Shown here piece after piece: positions 1 through 11,819 of a stretch of 64,000 nucleotides of DNA (positions are counted from its first letter, which is position 1; each line of letters begins with the position of its first letter). Position numbers and translations under genes: made by a program. The stretch is from Theropithecus gelada (Eukaryota > Chordata > Mammalia > Primates > Cercopithecidae), in contig NC_037669.1 of NCBI RefSeq assembly GCF_003255815.1, forward strand, positions 120,486,970 to 120,550,969, written 5' to 3'. The notes under the pieces are model-generated. The model searched no databases. It had not been told where the DNA came from and saw only the letters and a program-made list of their open reading frames with translations.

Positions 1-44
1 AAAACCGTACCTACCTCATAGCTTTTTTATTATTCTGTGAGTTA

Positions 45-109
45 TTAGGTTGGTGCAAAAGTATTAAACATAATGGCAAAAACCATGATTGCTTTTGTAC
101 CCAACCTAA
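45..109. mobile_element. MADE1 (mariner MITE), internally deleted
   Basis: Inverted ends TTAGGTTGGTGCAAAAG and its imperfect complement enclose about 65 bp (about 80 bp is normal), flanked by TA. MADE1 palindromes are the source of the mir-548 family. This copy's arms are mismatched and I do not call a microRNA. Confidence 0.85.
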
Positions 110-192
110 TAATACAGATGCAGAACTTAAAGTAACATTTGGTACAAAGTAAGTGTTCAGAAATCCCTGGCTAATGTGATGCTTCAGAACGT

Positions 193-494
193 TGTCGTTG
201 TTGTTGTTTTGAGACAAGATCTCACTGTGTCACCCCAGCTACAGTTCAGTGACGTGATCACGGCTCACCGTAGGCTTGAACCCCAGGATTCAAATGATCC
301 TCCCACCTCAGCTTCCTGAGTAGCTAAGACTACAGGCATGAGTCACCATGCCCAGCTAATTTTTTTTTATTAGTAGGAGAGAGACAGTCTCACTATGTTG
401 CCCAGGCTGGTCTTGAACTCCAGTGCTCAAGCAATCCACCTGCCTTGGCCTCCCAAAGTGCTGGGATTATAGGCGTAAGCCAGCATGCTTGGCT
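193..494 (-). mobile_element. Alu (old, AluJ-like)
   Basis: Reverse-complement dimeric Alu from a GTT-rich tail to AAGCCAGCATGCTTGGCT. It is highly diverged. Confidence 0.9.
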
Positions 495-1520
495 TGATTT
501 TGCATTCTTATGTATCCTCCCTATATTCATATGAGTTTGATTTGTGGAAACTATTCCATAGGAGTATGTTCCGAGTGAGCCACTGTGTGTGGGGGACGTT
601 TTATCACCAGGATCTATGGACTGAATGTTTTCAGATATTTCCTTATAACACTTTTTTAAAATGGCTTTTGTGCTAAGTACAACATAAAACCCAAGCAACA
701 TTAACTTACTGGAAAAGCCCTCATGAAATCTGCACTCTTACGCCTCCATTAGAATTTGACATTGGAACCATGAAACTTCAACCAATCAGAATTCGATAAT
801 GCCCAGATCATCCACAGGTCACATACACATAGTGTTTGTAAAGCCAGATTTCAGAACTCAGGTACTAAATGGTTAAAAAAAAAAAAAAAATTGCCAGATT
901 TTTTTTGCTATCTTGGACTGGGACCTCCTAGGTTCACATTCTGTCTTCACCACTTGAGCTGGCCCTTCACCTACATGACTCTCAGGTTCTTCATGTACAA
1001 AGTGAGACAGTAAATACTCCCTTAGGGTATGGTGAGGATCAAGTGAGATAATTTATACGAAGTACTCAGCATAGTGCCCAACACTGCTGGACACTCATTC
1101 ACATTAGACACTGTTAGAATGATTTATAGGCAGCATAGATCAATTGGAAATGGGAGTTGCCTTTGGTAGAGATACAAGCTAAATAATTAGGTTATTATTA
1201 TCATTATCCATTGAAAGAAATTGTAAAGCCAGTGTCTAATCCATTCCAGCATAGATGTACAAAAGGCCACTTGAGGAGGCCACAAGATGTAACCTGTTTG
1301 AATTCATTAGCCCAAGGTAAAGAGAGGGCTTGTCCCTTCAAAAGGAAGGCAGGAAGCCATGGAAGCAAAGAGAACTGGAGGCCAAGAGGCAGAGAGACAC
1401 AATGGAAATCCTTGACTATTTTCAGAGTCTGTGGCTTACAGACTCTGAGGATGCAGTGCTATTAGCAAGACTCTGTAGGGTGGGGAAGTCCCTCAAGCTA
1501 TCTTAGCTGAGATTTTTGCT
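495..1520. other. Intergenic sequence with one MIR
   Basis: No gene. A plus-strand MIR-like core is visible at about 925-1100 (TTCTTCATGTACAAAGTGAG ... GTGAGGATCAAGTGAGATAA). A 17-bp A-run lies near 874. Short ORFs here look like chance. Confidence 0.6.
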
Positions 1521-1537
1521 AAAATCATCCACACTGG

Positions 1538-1660
1538 GGCCGGGCACAGTGGCTCACGCCTGTAATCCCAGCACTTTGGGAGACCAAGGTGGGTGGATCA
1601 CGAGGTCAGGAGTTTGAGATCAGTCTGGCCAACATGGTGAAACCCCGTCTCTACTAAAAT

Positions 1661-1730
<70 letters not shown>

Positions 1731-2070
1731 TAATTAGCTGGTCGTGCTGGCAGGCGCCTGTAATCCCAGCTACTCAGGAGGCTGAGGCAGGAGAATCGCT
1801 TGAACCTAGGAGGCAGAGGTTGCAGTGAGCCGAGATCGTGCCATTGCACTCCAGCCTGGGCGACAAGAGCAGACTCCATCTCAAATATATATGTATATAT
1901 ACAAAATTAGGCAGGCATGGTGGCACATGCCTGTAATCCCAGCTACTCGGGAGGCTGAGGCAGGAGAATCCCTTGAACCCAGGAGGCAGAGGTGGTGGTG
2001 AGCCAAGATCGCACCATTGCACTCCAGCCTGGGCAACAAGAGCAAACTCTGTCTCAAAAAAAAACAAAAA
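1538..2070 (+). mobile_element. Composite Alu with extra right arm and internal (GATA)n
   Basis: A full Alu (1538-1885) is followed by a second linker plus right arm (1900-2070). The single pair of flanking repeats, AAAATCATCCACAC (1521-1534) and AAAACCATCCACAT (2071-2084), encloses the whole unit. Confidence 0.85.
1661..1730. repeat. (GATA)n microsatellite
   Basis: About 17 uninterrupted GATA units have grown from the A-rich linker of the surrounding Alu. It is likely length-polymorphic. Confidence 0.97.
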
Positions 2071-2084
2071 AAAACCATCCACAT

Positions 2085-2999
2085 CGCTTGGCTGTGTCTC
2101 TGCTCCCAAACCCTCTTTGTGATTAAGACCTGACTTCCCATGCAGCACAACTTACTAAACTGATATTCTAGGTCTGCACATTCTCAGGTACCCTTTAGTT
2201 GTAAGAGTCAGTCTCTCAAGGTCTAATCACCCTCAGATAAATGTTAATGATTGGTCCCCAGACCATCCAGACAAAGGTCTTCTCAGTTAATTTTTTCTCA
2301 GCAAACTCTGCCATGCCATCGCTTCACATTTCTACAGTACATATCAGAACTAGGAAAGTATAGCTGAGACCTGATTTCAGGTCTTCTATCCCTAAGTCCA
2401 ATGTTTTTTTCCATTATAAAAAAATGTAAGACGAGTCATATGCTCTATGGCTTGAGCATAAGTTCTTTCCTTCATCTTATTCAAAGGTATTTGAAGGGGA
2501 GGATTAGGGGATTAGGGCCAGTAAGGCCCTAAAACCCAGGTGTGAACTAAACAAAGGAAAAGTCCTGGTTAACTGTTCTTCTACCATTTACACCTAAAAA
2601 TAGTTAAACTAAAATGTGATCCAGTTAGAGCACAAATGCACATCACAAGGCAGATGTGACTGCTGGCAAGCATCAAAAACACACATTGAGAGCAAAGTTT
2701 GGGCCAAGGAGTAAGCTCTTAGCGCCTGCTAGTGGTTATCTTTTATCATTGCATGGCTGGTAAAAAACTGAAGGGAGCTGTGACTTGTAGAGAAATATGA
2801 TTAACCTCAGCTTCGCACATTCCAAATGAGGGATAATTAAACCCATCTGGAATGTGCATCTCTCTGTGGAAGTTTTCTTCCTATATTTAAAAAAGATGAT
2901 TCACCTCTTTAGAAAACCAAACATGGAAACACAGGACATATATGAAATTACTTAAGCAAGATTATTCATTTAAAAAATCAAGTACTTCTACTAGGCTGT
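2085..2999. other. Unique intergenic sequence
   Basis: I see no gene or recognisable repeat here. Confidence 0.5.
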
Positions 3000-3300
3000 C
3001 ATTTATTTAGTTAGTTAGTTAGTTAGTTAGAGACAGAGTCTTGCTGTCCCCCTAGAGGCTAGAGTGTGGTGGCACGAACATAGCTCACTGTAACTTCAAA
3101 CTTCTGGGCCCAAGTGATCCTCCCACCTCAGCCTCCTGAGTAGCTAGGACTATAGGTGCATATCACCACACCTGGCTAATTTTTTATTGTTGTATTTTTT
3201 TATAGAGATGGGGGAAGGGTCTCTCTATGTTGCCCAGGTTGGTCTCAAACTCTTGGCCTCAAAAGATACCCCCATCTCAGCTCCCAATCACATCCGGCCT
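3000..3300 (-). mobile_element. Alu (AluJ-like) with (TTAG)n tail
   Basis: Old reverse-strand Alu. Its tail has become a (TTAG)n run at about 3008-3031. Confidence 0.88.
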
Positions 3301-4395
3301 TTTGAAAGGATAAATTTATCTTTTTAAAGGATAAATTCCTCTGGTGGATTTTAAATATTTGATAATACACACATACACACATTTTTAGAAATACTGTAGA
3401 ATAAATTCATAGCATAAAAAGAGTATCAAGCATAGGCTTTAAAAATGAAATGCCTTGTAAGTTACAGGATTTTCTCTGTTTTGTTCATCACTGAAACTGT
3501 TGAGTGTGGCACAGCACATGGCATACACAAAGGCACACAATACATACCTGTTGAATGGAGTGGGGAGAGATTGAATTTGCAAGCCTACAAGTTTCACCAG
3601 GATGAGAACCTGAAGACACCATGCAGAAGAAATCAGGAGGTGGTGATTAGAGCTGGTCTAGGGAGTGGGCAAGAGGCAGAGTAGAGCTCTTTGTGGTCTC
3701 AGGTACCCACCTGGCGTCCACAGTGAAGTGAAGCCTTCCCCAGTTGAAGGGATGTGTACTGCTCAGGTCTCAAACAGAAAAGTCTCTAATTACCTAGCCA
3801 TGCTGGCCTCAATGCATATACCTCCATCAGATAAGAGTGGCACCTTCGCAACTCACTTCCACCTAGAGATTCAAATTCAGATACGAGAGGGGAAAAAATT
3901 CCTTTTCAGGAAATTTCTCCAATAATCACTGTGGAAAACACACCAGGTTCTCTAGACAGACAACAGGGCTCCAGGTGCTCCCCCATATCGTGCCCTTCCT
4001 TCGCAGTGCAACTAGAATATCTTTCCTTCAGAAGCCATTTCATCCCAAATTTCCCCTCCTTCAGCTTGTAGAATAAAATAATGAAAAACTTGTACCTGGA
4101 GTTTTAGGCTTGAATCCTCTCAGAGCGTTTTCTATCTTCTGTCTTCAGGCAGGCAATTCTATTCATCTACTTCTCTGCCAAGAGTCTCAGACTGCATTAA
4201 ATGATATCCTAATTCAACCTATGAGATCATAGTTCCTGAAGAAGAGCAAAAGTCCTTATTTTTACCCCAAATTCAACTATTGATTACATTTTCAGAAAAC
4301 GCAGTAGCAAAAGAGTATGTAAGTGCTGAAGGGAAAAATAAGGAAATAATGTAACTAAAAAGCTACGTCTTTAAATTCTCTATCTTAATAATTAA
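3301..4395. other. Unique intergenic sequence
   Basis: Two short plus-strand ORFs (3445-3684 and 3665-3925) lack any family resemblance. Nothing else stands out. Confidence 0.5.
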
Positions 4396-4397
4396 GG

Positions 4398-4700
4398 GGC
4401 AGGGCATGGTGGTCACACCTGTAATCCTAGCACTTTGGGAGGCCAAGGCAGGCAGATCACCTGAGGTCAGGAGTCAAGACCAGCCTGGTCAACATGGTGA
4501 AACCCCATCTCTACTAAAACTACAAAAAATAGCTCGGTGTGAAGGTGGATGCCTGTAATCCCAGCTACTCGGGAGGCTGAGAAAAGAGAATCATTTGAAT
4601 CCAGGAGGCAGAGGTTGCAATGAGCCAAGATCATGCCACTGCACTTCACCCTGGGCAACAGAGTGACTCTGGCTCCCAAAAATAGTAATAATAATAATAA
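4398..4700 (+). mobile_element. Alu
   Basis: Full-length Alu ending in a (TAA)n-type tail. Confidence 0.92.
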
Positions 4701-4716
4701 AGAACAGGTGTTTGTT

Positions 4717-5010
4717 GGCCAGGCGCGGTGGTTCACACCTGTAATCCCAGTACTTTGGGAGGCTGAGGCAGGTGAATCATGAGGTCAGGAGTTCAAGACC
4801 AGCCTGGCCAACATGGTGAAAGTCCATCTCTACTAAAAATACAAAAAAGTAGCTGGGTGTAGTGGGGAGTGCCTGTAAACCCACCTACTCGGGAAGCTGA
4901 GGCAGGAGAATCACTTGAGTCCGGGAGGTGGAGGTTGCAATGAACTGAGATTCATGCCACTGCATTTCAGCCCAGGAGACACAGTAAGACTCTGTCTCAA
5001 AAAAAAAAAA
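4717..5010 (+). mobile_element. Alu (AluS-like)
   Basis: Full-length Alu flanked by the perfect 15-bp duplication AGAACAGGTGTTTGT at 4701-4715 and 5010-5024. Confidence 0.96.
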
Positions 5011-5329
5011 GAACAGGTGTTTGTATTTAGCTACCTAGGACATGGAAACACTGAGCAATTTATTGACTTTTAAGTCTTTTACTGAAAACGTGAATAATAA
5101 AATGATCAAAACAATCATGTGTCCTCTTATTATTCATTTAATATATAATAAAAAATCACAAATCATGTTATCAATGCTACACTGTTCCATAAAAAACTGT
5201 CTACAAGAGAAGCCTATGTCTCAATTACACCAATTGTTTTGTTTCTTATGTAAATAAAGATTCTATTTTATTAAATCATCCTGAATGAGGACATTGTTTG
5301 GCACCAAGATCCAAAGCAGACATCAGAGT

Positions 5330-5840
5330 AGAGTAGTAAGGTTGGAATCCTGGCTCCATCACTAACTAGTAGGCTGTTTAACTTTTTTGTTTAGTAACTG
5401 CATTTAATAACTAATATTCTATTTCCTCACCAGAAAAATTGTATTAATAATGGTAACTGGCTGAGCACAGTAGCTCATGTCTGTAATCCCAGCGCTCTGG
5501 GAGGCTGAGACAGGAAGATTGCTTGATGCCAGGAGTTTTAGACCAGCCTCGGCAACCTGTCTCTACAAAAACAAAAATAGCTACTGATAGTCCTAGCTAC
5601 TGAGGAGGCTGAGGCAGGAGGATCACTTGAGCCCAGCAGTTGGAGGTTACAATATGCTATGATCGCATCACTGCACCCCATGCTGGACAACAGATGGAGA
5701 CTGTCTCAAAACAAAAAACAACAGTAACTATTTCATAATAGCTGTTAGAATGTTATAATTAAATGTTTTCCTAAATGTAAAATTCTTGGAGTAGTGCCTA
5801 ACACATAGTAAGTATTCAATAACTATTGGCTTCTATACCA
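5330..5840 (+). mobile_element. MIR split by an Alu
   Basis: MIR-like sequence at about 5330-5458 and 5718-5840 (AGTGCCTAACACATAGTAAG near the end) is interrupted by a short old Alu at 5459-5717. Confidence 0.6.
5459..5717 (+). mobile_element. Alu (old, internally deleted)
   Basis: A diverged Alu of about 255 bp that lacks part of the linker region. Confidence 0.85.
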
Positions 5841-5867
5841 AAAAATAATCAGTTGGTTGTAAACCTG

Positions 5868-6108
5868 TTTGTTTGTTTGTTTGCGGCAGGGTCTCCTTCT
5901 GTAGCCCAGGCTGGAGTGCAGTGGCGGGCTATCACGGCTCACCTCAGCCTTGATGCTCCCTGCCCACCAAGTTCAAGTGATCCTCCCACCTCTGCCTCTT
6001 GAGCAGCTGTGGCCATATGTGCCCACCACCACAGCCGACTAATTTTTTTATCATTTGTAGAGACAGGGTCTTACTATGTGTCTCGAACTCCTGGCATCAA
6101 CTGATCTG
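5868..6108 (-). mobile_element. Alu (old, 5' truncated)
   Basis: Reverse-strand Alu with a (GTTT)n tail. It stops before the usual GGCCGGGC end. Confidence 0.85.
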
Positions 6109-6621
6109 TAAACATAATCTTAACCTTCATATTACAGAGTGAAACTCAAAATGTTTCAACATCTGGTAACATATCAATAAGAATTTGGAAGGAAAGAAAA
6201 TGTGATCTCACCTAGAAGTACAGCATATGGCCTTTTAAACAGCTAAAATAATTCTAGCCATCCCTTCTCTTTGCCGTTAAGATTTAACAACTGCATACAA
6301 TTCCTTTTCCATTCCGATGACGGTATTTTTGCAGAAATTAGCTTGGCCACTGGAGGGCTCTTGAGGTCTCCCATTCGTTCTAGATAAATGATTTGATAAA
6401 AACTAACTTTACTGACACACAGTTTACAAAATACCAATAGCACTGCTGACATACCCCATTTCAAAAATAATTTGCAATATATAGCAAAAGGATTTAAAAT
6501 ATATACATGGTTTGATCCAGCTTCTAAAAATGCATCTAATAAAGTATCAAATTGTTTTTTATTTACATTTCAATTAACTGTTCAATTAAGAAGTAATTGT
6601 ATGTTATAAAATATGAATCTT
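6109..6621. other. Unique intergenic sequence
   Basis: A 73-codon minus-strand ORF (6243-6464) shows no recognisable family. No other signal. Confidence 0.45.
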
Positions 6622-6930
6622 GGCCAAGTACTGTGGCTCATGCCTGTAATTCCAGCACTTTAGGAGGCCAAGGTAGGCAGATCACTTGAGGCCAGGAATT
6701 GAAGACCAACCTAGGCAACATGGAGAAATCCCATCTACTAAAAATACAAAAATTAGCCAGGTGTGGTAGTGCGGGCCTGTAGCCCCAGATAGTCCAGAGA
6801 CTGAGGCAGAAAATCGCTTGAACCCAGGAGGCAGAGGTTGCAGTGAGCAGAGATCGCGCCACCACACTCCAGCCTGGGCAACAGAGCAAGATCATGTCTC
6901 AAACAAAAGAAATAAATAAAACAAAACATG
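6622..6930 (+). mobile_element. Alu
   Basis: Near full-length Alu with an (AAAT)-rich tail. Confidence 0.92.
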
Positions 6931-7394
6931 AATTTCAAAATACAAATTTCTAAATGTAATTCCAAAATATCTGTACAGTTGGAGATTAGTTTTTAAAATA
7001 TATATAAATATATTTGAAAAATATACACCAAAATGTTAACAACTTTTTTGGGTAGTGAAACTGAGAGTTTTTCCTCTCTTTTGTTCTTCAGACATTTTCC
7101 AGTTCTCCATAATGAACGTGAATTCTTTTGATCATGAGAAAAAAAATGTACTAAATTGTAAAATATTTTAAGTATTTTTAAATATTCATTATTATATAAG
7201 GATCTATAAAGAGTACAGGCATACCTCAGAGATAATGTGGGTTCAGTTCCAAATCACCACAGTAAAGCAAATTTCACAACAAAGCAAGTCATGCAAATTA
7301 TTTGGCTTCCCAGTACATGCAAAAGTTATGTTTATGCTATACTGTAATCTATTAAGTGTAGAATAGCAGTAAGACTTGTAAAAATGTACATACC

Positions 7395-7711
7395 GGCCTG
7401 GCGCGGTGGCTCATGCCTGTAATCCCAGCACTTTGGGAGGCCAAGGCGGGCAGATCACAATGTCAGGAGTTCAAGACCAGCCTGGCCAATATGGTGAAAC
7501 CCTGTCTCTACTAAAAATACGAAAATCAGCTGTGCGTGGTGGCACATGCTTATAGTCCCAGCTGCTCGGGAGGCTGAGGCAGGAGAATTGCTTGAACCCG
7601 GGAAGTGGAGGTTTCAGTGAGCCAAGATCGTGATACTACACTCCAGCCTGAGCAACAGAGCAAGACTCCATCTCAAAAAAGAAAAAAAAAGGAAAGAAAA
7701 CAAAGAAAAAG
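7395..7711 (+). mobile_element. Alu in Tigger1
   Basis: Full Alu with target-site duplication AAAAATGTACAT on each side. Confidence 0.95.
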
Positions 7712-7889
7712 AAAAATGTACATTCCTTAATTTAAAAATACTTTATTGCTTAAAAAAATGCTAACAATGATATGAACCTTCAGCAAGTCATGATCTTTTT
7801 GGTGGTGCAGGGTCTTGCCTCCATGTTGATGTCTGCTGACTGATAAGGGTGGTGGTTGCTGAAGGTTGAGGTGGCTGTGGCAATTTCTT

Positions 7890-8128
7890 TTGGAGTGCAA
7901 TGGCGCCATCTCGGTTCACCACAACCTCCACCTCCTGGGTTCAAGCGATTCTCCTGCCTCAGCCTCCCAAGTAGCTGTGCCACCACGCCCGGCTAATTTT
8001 GTATTTTTAGTAGAGATGGGGTTTCTCCATGTTGGTCAGGCTGGTCTCGAACTCCCAACCTCAGTTGATTCACCCGCCTCGGCCTCCCAAAGTGCTGGGA
8101 TTATGGGCGTGAGCCACCGCACCCAGCC
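7890..8128 (-). mobile_element. Tail-less Alu in Tigger1
   Basis: Reverse-strand Alu that begins inside the right arm (TGGAGTGCAATGG) with no poly-T. It is still bracketed by the perfect 11-bp repeat GGCAATTTCTT at 7879-7889 and 8129-8139. Confidence 0.92.
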
Positions 8129-8156
8129 GGCAATTTCTTAGGATAAGAAAACAATG

Positions 8157-8429
8157 CCTGTAATCCTAGCACTTTGGGAGGCCAAGGCAGGCTGATCATC
8201 TGAGGTCAGAAGTTCGAGACCAGCCTGGCCAACACGGCAAAACACTGTCTCTCCTAAAAATACAAGAATTAGCCAGCGTGGTGGCGGGTGCCTGTAATAC
8301 CAGCTGCTCAGGAGGCTGAGGCAAGAGGAGAATCACTTAAGCCTGGAAGGTGGAGGTTGCAGTGAGCCAGGATTGCATCACTGCACTCCAACCTGGATGA
8401 CAAAGTGAGACTCTATCTCAAAAAAAAAA
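8157..8429 (+). mobile_element. Alu, 5' truncated, in Tigger1
   Basis: Starts at CCTGTAATCC and lacks the first 20-25 bp of the element. It has a short A-tail. Confidence 0.9.
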
Positions 8430-8432
8430 TTT

Positions 8433-8780
8433 TTATCTGTAGCATGTGGTGCTATTTGATAGCATTTTACCTATAGTAAAACTTCTTTCAATAATATTCC
8501 CAGCATCGTCACCAGGAGTATATTCCATCTCAAGAAACCACTTTCTTTGTTCGTCCATAAGAAGCAACTCTGCATCTGTCCAAGTTTTATCCTGTGATTG
8601 CAGCAATTCGGTCACATCTAATTCTAGTTCTTTTACTATTTTCACCACATCTGTGGTGACTTCCTCCACTAAGGTTTTGAATCCCTCAAAGTCATGCAGG
8701 AGGGTTGGACTCTGCCTCTTAACTTGTGAACGTTGATATTTTGACCTCCTCCCATGAATCATGAGTGTTCTTAATGTCAT
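8433..8780 (-). pseudogene. Tigger1 transposase C-terminal fragment
   Basis: The translation contains LLHDFEGFKTLVEEVTTDVV, DVTELLQSQDKT, LLLMDEQRKWFLEME and IGKMLSNS. These are characteristic of the C-terminal part of Tigger1 transposases and the domesticated TIGD1 protein. The frame is broken upstream by an Alu and by decay. It is a transposon remnant, not a gene. Confidence 0.88.
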
Positions 8781-8899
8781 CTAAAATGATGAATCCTTTC
8801 CAGAGGTTTTGTGTTTACCTTGCCCAGATCCAACAGAGGAATCACTATCTATGGCAACTATAGCCTTACAAAATCTATTTCTTAAATAATAAAACTTGA

Positions 8900-9194
8900 G
8901 GTGGGGCACGGTGGCTCATGCCTGTAATCCCAGCACTTTGGGAGGCCGAGGCGGGTGGATCACAAGTTCAGGTGTTCAAGACCAGCCTGACCAATATGGT
9001 GAAACCCCTTCTCTACTAAAAATACAAAAATTAGCTGGGCGTGGTGGTGCGTGCCTGTAATCCCAGCTACTTGGGAGTCTGAGGCAGAAGAATTGCTTGA
9101 ATCTGGGAGGCATAGGTTACAGTGATCCAAGATCACTCAACTGCACTCCAGCCTGGGCAACAGAGTGAGACACCATCTCGAAAAATAATAATAA
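8900..9194 (+). mobile_element. Alu in Tigger1
   Basis: Flanked by AATAATAAAACTTGA at 8885-8899 and about 9193-9206. The tail is (AAT)n. Confidence 0.94.
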
Positions 9195-9356
9195 TAATAA
9201 AACTTGAAAATCAAAATTACTTCTTGATTCATGAACTTCAGAATACATGTTGTGTAAGCAGGCATGAAAACAACATTAATCTACTTGTACATCTCCATCA
9301 GAGCTCTTGGGTGACCAGATATATTGTCAAAGAGTAGTAGTATTTTGAAAGAAACA

Positions 9357-9664
9357 GGCCGGGCGCGGTGGCTCAAGCCTGTAATCCCAGCACTTTGGGA
9401 GGTCGAGACGGGTGGATCACGAGGTCAGGAGATCGAGACCATCCTGGCTAACACGGTGAAACCCCGTCTCTACTAAAAAAATACAAAAAACTAGCCGGGC
9501 GAGGTGGCGGGCGCCTGTAGTCCCAGCTACTCGGGAGGCTGAGGCAGGAGAATGGCGTGAACCCGGGAGGCGGAGCTTGCAGTGAGCTGAGATCTGGCCA
9601 CTGCACTCCAGCCTGGGCGACAGAGCGAGACTCTGTCTCAAAAAAAAAAAAAAAAAAAAAAAAA
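9357..9664 (+). mobile_element. AluY (Old World monkey type) in Tigger1
   Basis: Very low divergence, 24-bp A-tail, and perfect duplication GAAAGAAACA at 9347-9356 and 9665-9674. It carries a lineage variant (GATCTGGCCACTGCACTCC). Confidence 0.95.
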
Positions 9665-9860
9665 GAAAGAAACATTGTTTTCTGAGCAGTAAGTCTCAAA
9701 ACTGGGCTTAAAATATTTTGTAAATTATGGTGTAAACAGATGTGCTGTCATCCAGGCTTTGTTGTAGCATTTATAGAGCATAGGCAGAGTAGATTTAGCC
9801 TAATTCTCAAGGACCCTGGGATTTTCAGAATGGTAAATAAGCATTGGCTTCAACATAAAG

Positions 9861-10100
9861 TCAGCAGCTGCATTCGCCCCTAAAGGGAGTCAGCCTGTCT
9901 TTCGAAGCTTTGAAACCAGGCATTGACTTCTCTCTAGCGATGAAAGTCCTAGATGGCATCTTCTTCAGATAAGATAAAGGTGTTTCATCTATATTGAAAA
10001 TCTGTTGTTTGGTGTAGTCAGCTTCGTCAATGAGCGTAGCTGGATCTTCTGGATAACTTGCTGCAGCTTCTGCATAGGTACTTGCTGTTTCACCTTGCAC
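9861..10100 (-). pseudogene. Tigger1 transposase catalytic-region fragment
   Basis: The translation includes AAASYPEDPATLIDEADYTK, QQIFNIDET (first catalytic Asp of the DDE fold) and KKMPSRTFIARE, as in Tigger1/TIGD1. It is separated from the C-terminal fragment by an AluY and by missing sequence. Further upstream remnants, including an A-N-S-Q-V-K-E-like segment, lie at 10140-10260. Confidence 0.87.
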
Positions 10101-10336
10101 ATTTATATTATAGAGATGAAGTCTTAAATCTTTGTGTGTTCACTAGAGTTGTACTTTTAATTTCCTTCAATAACTTTTCTTTTGCATTCACAGCTTGGCT
10201 AACTGTTTGGCACAAGAGGCCCAGCTTTCAGCATATCAGGGAATGTTGCAACATTCCTTCCCACTAAGCTTAATCATTTTTAAGTTTTTATTTAAAATGA
10301 GAGTTAAGTATTTATTTTTTTATTTTATATTTTAAT

Positions 10337-10505
10337 TTTTTTTTTTTTTTTTTTTTGAGACAGAGTCTCGTGCTGTTATCCAGGCTGGAGTACAATGACT
10401 GCTCACTGCAACCTCCACCTCCCAGGTTCAAACGATTCTCCTGCCTATGCCTCCTGAGTAGCTGGGTTTACAGGTGCACACCACCATGCCCGGCTAATTT
10501 TTGTA
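10337..10505 (-). mobile_element. Alu right arm
   Basis: Poly-T followed by one right arm that stops at CCCGGCTAATTTTTG, where L1 sequence begins. Confidence 0.88.
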
Positions 10506-10598
10506 CAAAATGGCAGTGGTAAGTCTTTACCGATCAATAATTACCTTGAATGTAAAGGATTTAAATTCCTCAATCAAAAGGCCTAGGGTGGTAGGGTG

Positions 10599-10735
10599 GG
10601 CTGGGTGTGGTGGCTTATGTCTGTAATCCCAGCACTTTGGAAGGCGGAGGCAGGTGGGTTGCTTGAGTTCAGGAGTTCAAGACCAGCCTGGCCAACATGG
10701 TGAAACCCAATTTTTACTAAAAATAGAGGCCAGGC
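10599..10735 (+). mobile_element. Alu left arm
   Basis: Left arm only, ending in CTAAAAATA just before the next Alu. Confidence 0.85.
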
Positions 10736-10737
10736 AT

Positions 10738-11022
10738 GGTGGCTCACGCCTGCAATCCCAGCACTTTGGGAGGCCAAGGCAGGCAGATGATTTGAGGTCA
10801 GGAGTTCGAGACCAACCTTGCCAACATGGAGAAACCCCACCTCTACTAAAAATATAAAAATTAGCCAGGTGTGGTGGCGGACACCTGTAGTTCCAGCTAC
10901 TTAGGAGGCTAAGGCAGGAAAATTGCTTGAACCTGGGAAGTGGAGGTTGCAGTGAGCCAAGATGGTGCCATGCACTCCAGCCTAGATGACAGAGCAAGAT
11001 TCCATCTCAAAAAAAAAAAAAA
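10738..11022 (+). mobile_element. Alu
   Basis: Full-length element with a 14-bp A-tail. Confidence 0.93.
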
Positions 11023-11819
11023 TAATAACTATCTTTTCTGACCACAATGGTATGGAACTAGAAATAAATAAGAGGAATTTTGGAAAATTCTCAAATATGT
11101 GGAAATTAAACAACATGCTCCTGAACAACTGATGGGTCAAACAAGAAATTAAAAGGAAAATTTTTAAAAATATCTTGAGACAAATGAAAATGGAAACAAA
11201 ATATACCAAGACTTATGGAATACAGCAAAAGCTGTCCTGAAATGGAAGTTTATAGCAATAAACAACTGTATTAAGAGGAAATTCGATTCCCAAAAAATCA
11301 ACCTATGTTACACTTTAGGGAACTTGAAAAAGAACAAACTAAGTCCAAAGTCAGTAGAAGAAGGGAAATAATAAAAGATATGACCAGAAATAAATGAAAT
11401 AGAGACTAGAAAAACAGTGCTAAATATCTGTGAAACTCAGAGTTCTTTTTTAAAAAAGATAAAATTGACAAAATTTTAGCTAGACTAAGAAAAAAGAGAG
11501 GAGGCTGAAATAAAATAAATAAAAGAGATGTTACCATTGATACAACAGAAATGCAAAGGATGATACAAGACTACTATGAGGAAGTATTGAGTAGTTGAGT
11601 ACTACCCAACAAATTGGATAACCTAGAGGAAATGGATAAACTCCTAGACACATGCAACCTACCAAAATGAAATAAACAAGAAATAGAAAATTTGACAGAT
11701 CAATAACCAGTAGAAACTGAATCTTTTAAAAAACAAACAAAAAGTCTCCCACCAAAGAAAAACCCAGGACCTGATGGCTTCACTGCTGAATTCCACCCAA
11801 CATTTAAAAAACTAATACC

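Larger units (their letters stand above)
7216..10330 (-). mobile_element. Tigger1 (pogo-like DNA transposon), fragmented by five Alus
   Basis: The terminal inverted repeat CAGGCATACCTCAGAGATAA starts at 7216 next to TA. Non-Alu pieces at 7216-7394, 7712-7889, 8129-8156, 8430-8898, 9207-9356 and 9665 to about 10330 are collinear with one Tigger1 whose transposase is on the minus strand. The transposase N-terminal end and the distal inverted repeat are missing. Confidence 0.88.

Noticed and set aside
45..109. A mir-548-type microRNA hairpin from MADE1
   Set aside because: The element is internally deleted and the arms are mismatched. Nothing beyond the family origin supports a functional hairpin.
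6243..6464. 73-codon minus-strand ORF
   Set aside because: No family resemblance and no gene context. The length is expected by chance in AT-balanced DNA.
8433..10100. A functional TIGD-like domesticated transposase
   Set aside because: Two fragments only, separated by an AluY and missing sequence, with frame breaks and no N-terminal DNA-binding domain.
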